A stretch of 64,000 nucleotides of DNA, taken from NCBI GenBank assembly GCA_963667505.2, contig OY763490.2, positions 2,232,001 to 2,296,000 of the forward strand, in the 5' to 3' direction. The notes below the pieces were generated by a model. The model was not told the origin of the DNA, searched no databases, and saw only the letters and a program-made list of their open reading frames with translations. A program made the position numbers and the translations under genes. This document shows positions 60,448-64,000 of this stretch, piece by piece. Positions within the stretch are counted from its first letter, which is position 1. The number at the start of each line of letters is the position of its first letter. This DNA is from Aldehydirespirator sp963667505 (GTDB taxonomy: Bacteria; Actinomycetota; Acidimicrobiia; Acidimicrobiales; Aldehydirespiratoraceae).

Positions 60448-61227
60448 TCAGGCGGGGCCTAGGCGGACGGCGTTGGAGAGCGTGCCGATGCCGCTGATAT
60501 CGACGTCGACGGTTTCGCCTGGGGCGATCCGGCAGGTCGAGTCGGCCCCCATCCACAGCACGTCGCCGGGATGGAAGGTGACGTAGCGGGACGCCTCCAC
60601 GATGAAGTCCCACGGGTCGAACACCATGTCGCCGGTGGCGAACTCGGCCCGGGCCTCGCCGTCGATCCGCACGGTCGTGGTCTGGGCCATGGGGTCGACA
60701 TCGGTCTCGATCCAGGGGCCCATGGGCTTGAACGTGTCGCTGTTCTTGCTGCGCCAGAAGCTGCGGTCGGCTCGCTGCCAATCGCGGGCGCTCACGTCGT
60801 TGCCGATGGTCCAGCCGAACACCGACTCCTGGGCTTCGGCCCGCGACGCGTTACGGACCTGTCGGCCGATCACGGCCACCACCTCGCCCTCAGCCTCCAC
60901 GCGGCCGGTCGCGTCGGGCGGCAACACGATCGCCTCGCCGTGGCCGATCAGCGCATTGTTGGCCCGATAGCCCACCTCGGGACGCTCCGGCACCGCGATG
61001 TCCCGCCCCGCCGCCCGCTGCTCCTCGACATGGCGCCGGTAGTTCAGCCCGACGGCATAGAACACCAACGGCACCACCGGCGGCAGAAAGTCCACTTCCT
61101 CCAACGGCAGGATGCGCTCGGCCGCGGGGTCGCCATCGAGGGGCGAGCCGGTCAACACCTCGACGGCCTCGTCGCCCACCCGAACCCAGCGAGCCTCGCG
61201 GTCGAGAGGAACCCGTCCATACCGCAT
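60448..61227 (-). CDS. Fumarylacetoacetate hydrolase family protein
   Basis: 259 residues. FAH core with VVFYAVGLNYRRHVEEQ, metal Glu in VEAEGEVVAVIGRQVRN, GWTIGNDVSARDWQ and the C-terminal GDVLWMGADSTCRIAPGETV. Members hydrolyse or isomerise 2-oxo-enoic acids formed after aromatic ring cleavage. In the usual motif the last segment is GTPAGVG-like; here WMGADST. Isolated gene, 136 bp after the convergent O-methyltransferase. Confidence 0.85.
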   Translation of the reverse strand: MRYGRVPLDREARWVRVGDEAVEVLTGSPLDGDPAAERILPLEEVDFLPPVVPLVFYAVGLNYRRHVEEQRAAGRDIAVPERPEVGYRANNALIGHGEAIVLPPDATGRVEAEGEVVAVIGRQVRNASRAEAQESVFGWTIGNDVSARDWQRADRSFWRSKNSDTFKPMGPWIETDVDPMAQTTTVRIDGEARAEFATGDMVFDPWDFIVEASRYVTFHPGDVLWMGADSTCRIAPGETVDVDISGIGTLSNAVRLGPA

Positions 61228-61365
61228 GACATGTCAGTCTTGCACGGCCCACCGGGCCCGCCCCGCTTGAACGGAGGAGACGACGGTGGTCATCGCCGAG
61301 CAGCAGGCGACGCCTCACCGAATGGTTGGAACTCGACACCAAATGCGGGGCCGAGCATGGCGCGT

Positions 61366-62259
61366 TCACAGCGGAAGGACTCGCGCAGGCGCGCGCCAGC
61401 CAGAGCCCGCTGGGCTGATGGCCTCGCTCGCACTCGATTGATCGAGGTATAGGGCCGCCCGCCCAGGCGGAAAGCGGCGACCTCGCAGAGATCCTTGCGG
61501 GCGTACTGGACTCTCGTGTTCGATCGTGGCGGCCTTGCTGAGGTGGGCGGCCGCGCCGGGGTCCAGCACGACGGTGGCGTTGGGGTGGCGTTGGATGGCG
61601 GAGGCAGGCACCTCGGAGGCGACGGGCCCCTCGATGGCACGGGCCACGGCGCGGGCCTTGCGATGGCCGTAGGCGACCAGCAGCAGCTCTCCGGCGGCGC
61701 TGATGGTGGCGATGCCCTGGGTGATCGCCCGTGCAGGCGGCGCCTGGCCCTCCGGGAAGCATCGGGCGTTGTCGGCCCGAGTGCGCTCGCTCAGCGAGAC
61801 CACCCGCGTGGTGCTGTCCAGCGGCGTGCCGGGTTCGTTGAACGCGATGTGACCGTTCGATCCGATGCCCAGAAGTTGCAGACCGATCTTCGCTTGCCGC
61901 ACCTGTCGGTCGTAGCGGGCGCACTCGGCGTCCAAGTCGGTCGCATGGGGGTTCGGGCGGTGGATCGCAGCAGGCTCGAGGCCGACGCTGCCGGCCAACA
62001 GCCGGTGGACGATGTGGCCGTAGGCGCGCGGGTCTCCGGGGTCTAGGCCCACGTACTCGTCTAACAGGTAGGCGTGGACGCCCGCGAAGCTGAGTCCCTG
62101 CTCGTGGTGACGTCGCACCAACTCGGCGAACACAGGCTCCATCGTCTCGCCGGTGGCCAGTCCGAGAGCAGGCGACGGCGAGACTGCGATGAACCGTTCG
62201 ACCCGGTCGGCGACCAAGCAGGCGGCCTCGTCGGCGGAGTCGGTGACGATGACCTTCAC
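61366..62259 (-). CDS. nagB: Glucosamine-6-phosphate deaminase
   Basis: 297 residues from GTG 62259, overlapping the kinase stop (GTGA). SPALGLATGETMEPVFAELV binds phosphate; the catalytic Asp is in YLLDEYVGLDPGDPRAYG; LLGIGSNGHIAFNEPGTPLD carries Asp-His-Glu region. Converts glucosamine 6-phosphate to fructose 6-phosphate and ammonia. The family ends near TVVLDPGAAAHLSKAA; the last 50 residues are unrelated and may reflect loss of the original stop or a frameshift. Follows a ROK kinase and a sugar ABC ATPase. Confidence 0.9.
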   Translation of the reverse strand: MKVIVTDSADEAACLVADRVERFIAVSPSPALGLATGETMEPVFAELVRRHHEQGLSFAGVHAYLLDEYVGLDPGDPRAYGHIVHRLLAGSVGLEPAAIHRPNPHATDLDAECARYDRQVRQAKIGLQLLGIGSNGHIAFNEPGTPLDSTTRVVSLSERTRADNARCFPEGQAPPARAITQGIATISAAGELLLVAYGHRKARAVARAIEGPVASEVPASAIQRHPNATVVLDPGAAAHLSKAATIEHESPVRPQGSLRGRRFPPGRAALYLDQSSASEAISPAGSGWRAPARVLPL

Positions 62260-63074
62260 GGCACCGCGGAGCGAGCCAGGCCACGGCCGGCGCGGCTCAC
62301 AGCCACCGCCGCGCCGACGATGCCGGCATGTATGCCAAGGTGGGCGACCGAGATCGGCTTCGACAGACTCAGCCGCGACGAGAACCGGTCGAAGTTCTCG
62401 CTCAGCCCTCCGCCCACCACCCAGCGGGACGGGTTGAGGATGGCCTCCAGTTCGTCGAAGAAGGGCTGGGCCCGCCGGGCCCACTCCGTCGGCGTGAGGC
62501 CGTCGGCGGAGATGGCCCGCCCGGAGGCGATCTCCTCGAAGCGTCCGTTGGTTCCGACGAGGCCGCCGAGCTCGGAGTTGGCGATCAGGTCGCCGTTGTG
62601 GAGCAGGGCGCTTCCGATCCCGGTGCCGAAGGTCAGCACGATCGTGAGGCCGTCGTCGCCGGTCGCGGCGTCGCCGTAGGTGAGCTCGGCCAGGCCGGCC
62701 GCGTCGGCGTCGTTGATCAGCACCGCGTTGGCGCCGTCGTTCGCCCGCAGGCAGGCCAGAGCGTCCTCGTCTTGCCAGCAGGCCGACAGGTTGGGGGCGT
62801 GGCGCAGCGACAGCCCGTCGATCACGCCCGGAAGGGCCACGCCGACAGGGCCGGACCAGTCGGCCGCGGCCGCGATCCGGCGGATCGAGTCCACCACTTC
62901 GCTGGGCGTCGCGGTCGTAGGAGTGGACTCGATGTGGATTCGGCCGGCCAGTTCGCCCGCACGCAGATCGACGACTGCGCCCTTGATGCTTGTGCCCCCG
63001 ACGTCTATGCCGAGCTGCGGGACCGGCTCGTCGTCCGCCGAACGCGACGGCTGCGAAACGGGCCGGTCGCTCAT
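62256..63074 (-). CDS. ROK-family sugar kinase (polyphosphate glucokinase-like)
   Basis: 272 residues. Phosphate loop QLGIDVGGTSIKGAVVDL, catalytic Asp in VLINDADAAGLAELTYG, and VLTFGTGIGSALLHNGDL. The motif FGTGIGSAL is typical of actinobacterial polyphosphate/ATP glucokinases. The zinc motif of ROK regulators (CxCGxxGC) is absent. Next to nagB a glucosamine or N-acetyl-hexosamine kinase is more likely than a pure glucokinase. Confidence 0.85.
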   Translation of the reverse strand: MSDRPVSQPSRSADDEPVPQLGIDVGGTSIKGAVVDLRAGELAGRIHIESTPTTATPSEVVDSIRRIAAAADWSGPVGVALPGVIDGLSLRHAPNLSACWQDEDALACLRANDGANAVLINDADAAGLAELTYGDAATGDDGLTIVLTFGTGIGSALLHNGDLIANSELGGLVGTNGRFEEIASGRAISADGLTPTEWARRAQPFFDELEAILNPSRWVVGGGLSENFDRFSSRLSLSKPISVAHLGIHAGIVGAAVAVSRAGRGLARSAVP

Positions 63075-63129
63075 CGGACGCTGGGCGGCGGACTCGTCGC
63101 GCGTCGAACACGGGGGAGGAACTGGTCGC

Positions 63130-63924
63130 TCATAGGGACGGGGCGTCGGTCTTGGCGCCGGTGATGTAGGCGACGAGATCGTCCTGGGTCACGTCGTCTA
63201 CGTCCACTTCGGCCGTCTTGCGGCCCTGGCGCAGCACCACGGCCCGGTCGCACACCTCGGTGACGCGGTCCATGTTGTGGGTGATGAGCAGCACCGCCAC
63301 GCCCGAGTCGCGCAGGCTGCGGATCAGGTCGAGCACCCTGGCCGTCTGCTCCACGCCCAGCGCGGCGGCGGGCTCGTCGAGCAGCACGATCTTCTGGCCC
63401 CACGCCGCGGCCCGGCCGATGGCCACCGCTTGGCGCTGCCCGCCCGACAGGGCGCTCATCGGTCGGCGCAACGACGGGATGCGGATGTCGAGGCGACCGA
63501 GGATCTCGTCGGACTCGGCCCGCATCCGCTTCTTGTCGAGCACGCCGAGCCACGCCCCGAGCCGGCCTCCCCGGGTGTGCTCGCGGTTCAGGAAGAGGTT
63601 CTCGACCACATCGAGCGGGTTGATCACAGCCAGCGTCTGGTGGACGGTCTCGATGCCCAACGCCCGGGCGGCCTCCGGCGAGGCGATAGCCCGCTCCACG
63701 CCGTTGACGCGCACCACTCCGGCGTCGGGCTGGTAGACGCCGCACATGCACTTGACCAGCGTCGACTTGCCCGCGCCGTTGTCGCCGAGCAGTCCGGTCA
63801 CACGACCGTAGTGCAAGCCCACCGACACGTCGTCCAGCGCCTGGACGGCCCGGAACGACTTGCACATACCGCTGACCTCGAGCGCGGCCACCGCCTCGGA
63901 CGCCGACGGCTCGACGGCAGTCAC
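63130..63924 (-). CDS. Sugar ABC transporter ATP-binding protein (CUT2/RbsA-type single domain)
   Basis: 264 residues from GTG 63924, overlapping the upstream stop (GTGA); ATG 63966 is an alternative. Walker A LLGDNGAGKSTLVKC, Q-loop ETVHQTLAVINPLDV, signature MSALSGGQRQAVAIGRA, Walker B IVLLDEPAAALGVEQTARVL, H-loop LLITHNMDRV. It energises import of a monosaccharide or amino sugar. Permease and binding protein must be upstream, outside the window. Confidence 0.88.
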   Translation of the reverse strand: MTAVEPSASEAVAALEVSGMCKSFRAVQALDDVSVGLHYGRVTGLLGDNGAGKSTLVKCMCGVYQPDAGVVRVNGVERAIASPEAARALGIETVHQTLAVINPLDVVENLFLNREHTRGGRLGAWLGVLDKKRMRAESDEILGRLDIRIPSLRRPMSALSGGQRQAVAIGRAAAWGQKIVLLDEPAAALGVEQTARVLDLIRSLRDSGVAVLLITHNMDRVTEVCDRAVVLRQGRKTAEVDVDDVTQDDLVAYITGAKTDAPSL

Positions 63925-64000
63925 TGCGACTTCCCGAACGGTGCAGGGTCGCCGAAGCTGTTCCACACTCCCGTCACCCGGGGCTCGCCGGCCGACACAC
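63921..64000 (-). CDS. C-terminal end of the upstream operon gene (partial)
   Basis: The last 25 codons (VTGVWNSFGDPAPFGKSQ and TGA) are in frame and overlap the ATPase start. The product cannot be identified from this tail; a permease or periplasmic component of the same transporter is the obvious guess. Confidence 0.5.
   Translation of the reverse strand, partial: VSAGEPRVTGVWNSFGDPAPFGKSQ

Noticed and set aside
61366..63111. One long protein joining NagB to the text antisense or alternative to the kinase gene
   Set aside because: The part above 62259 is a shadow of the ROK kinase in another frame; NagB similarity starts exactly at the GTG that overlaps the kinase stop.

Overview
This window is a GC-rich chromosome segment from an actinobacterium. 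My best guess is an uncultured, probably marine or host-associated member of the Acidimicrobiia. The guess rests on the high GC, the HelD-type helicase, the F420-type luciferase-like oxidoreductase, the adjacent hemE and protoporphyrinogen oxidase genes, the P450/acyl-CoA ligase genes, the actinobacterial DUF2339 protein and several toxin-antitoxin modules. No rRNA, tRNA, CRISPR array or complete transposon was seen.

Layout. 1-9.4 kb is a catabolic block: phytanoyl-CoA dioxygenase (partial), a hicBA pair with a frameshifted hicA, an XRE-cupin regulator, an enolase-superfamily enzyme, an aldo/keto reductase, and a divergent operon of PanB-like lyase, two ATZ/TRZ-type amidohydrolases and a Rieske oxygenase. 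A TTTGAT-CCT-ATCAAA palindrome sits in the 45-bp divergent promoter. A secreted bulb-lectin gene (9.5-10.9 kb) is followed by a very strong hairpin. 11.4-28.9 kb is mostly housekeeping or envelope: an ABC ATPase, HelD, a patatin, hemE, protoporphyrinogen oxidase, a class III cyclase, Lnt with Ser in place of the nucleophilic Cys, a glycosyltransferase/methyltransferase/alpha-toroid trio, an aldehyde dehydrogenase and a frameshifted DUF2339 membrane protein.

28.9-40 kb is an accessory island. It holds a broken sigma-like regulator, an ankyrin remnant, a MazF-type TA pair, and an apparently eroded phosphorothioation operon of the SspABCD order: truncated desulfurase, DUF4007 protein, ATPase reduced to its two ends, and an intact PP-loop sulfurtransferase. 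These are followed by a broken PLD-type N-terminus, an AT-richer HNH nuclease gene, a PLD-like protein, and three tandem coiled-coil/TM paralogues with a DUF433 fragment between them.

39.7-60.3 kb returns to metabolism: a fungal-type cytosine deaminase, a membrane protein with a slippage-prone linker, glycolate oxidase glcDEF, P450 plus acyl-CoA ligase, a second ligase broken by frameshifts, an LLM oxidoreductase, a two-polypeptide branched-chain-type importer including an MFS-ABC fusion, and FabH-like/DUF1295/O-methyltransferase genes. 60.4-64 kb carries a FAH-family hydrolase and an amino-sugar operon (ABC ATPase, ROK kinase, NagB).

Two themes recur. Tandem minisatellites (31, 45, 46, 51 and 72 bp) are common, two of them copying a gene's stop codon. 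Single-base frameshifts break several otherwise well-conserved genes, so read-level error must be excluded before any of them is called a true pseudogene.
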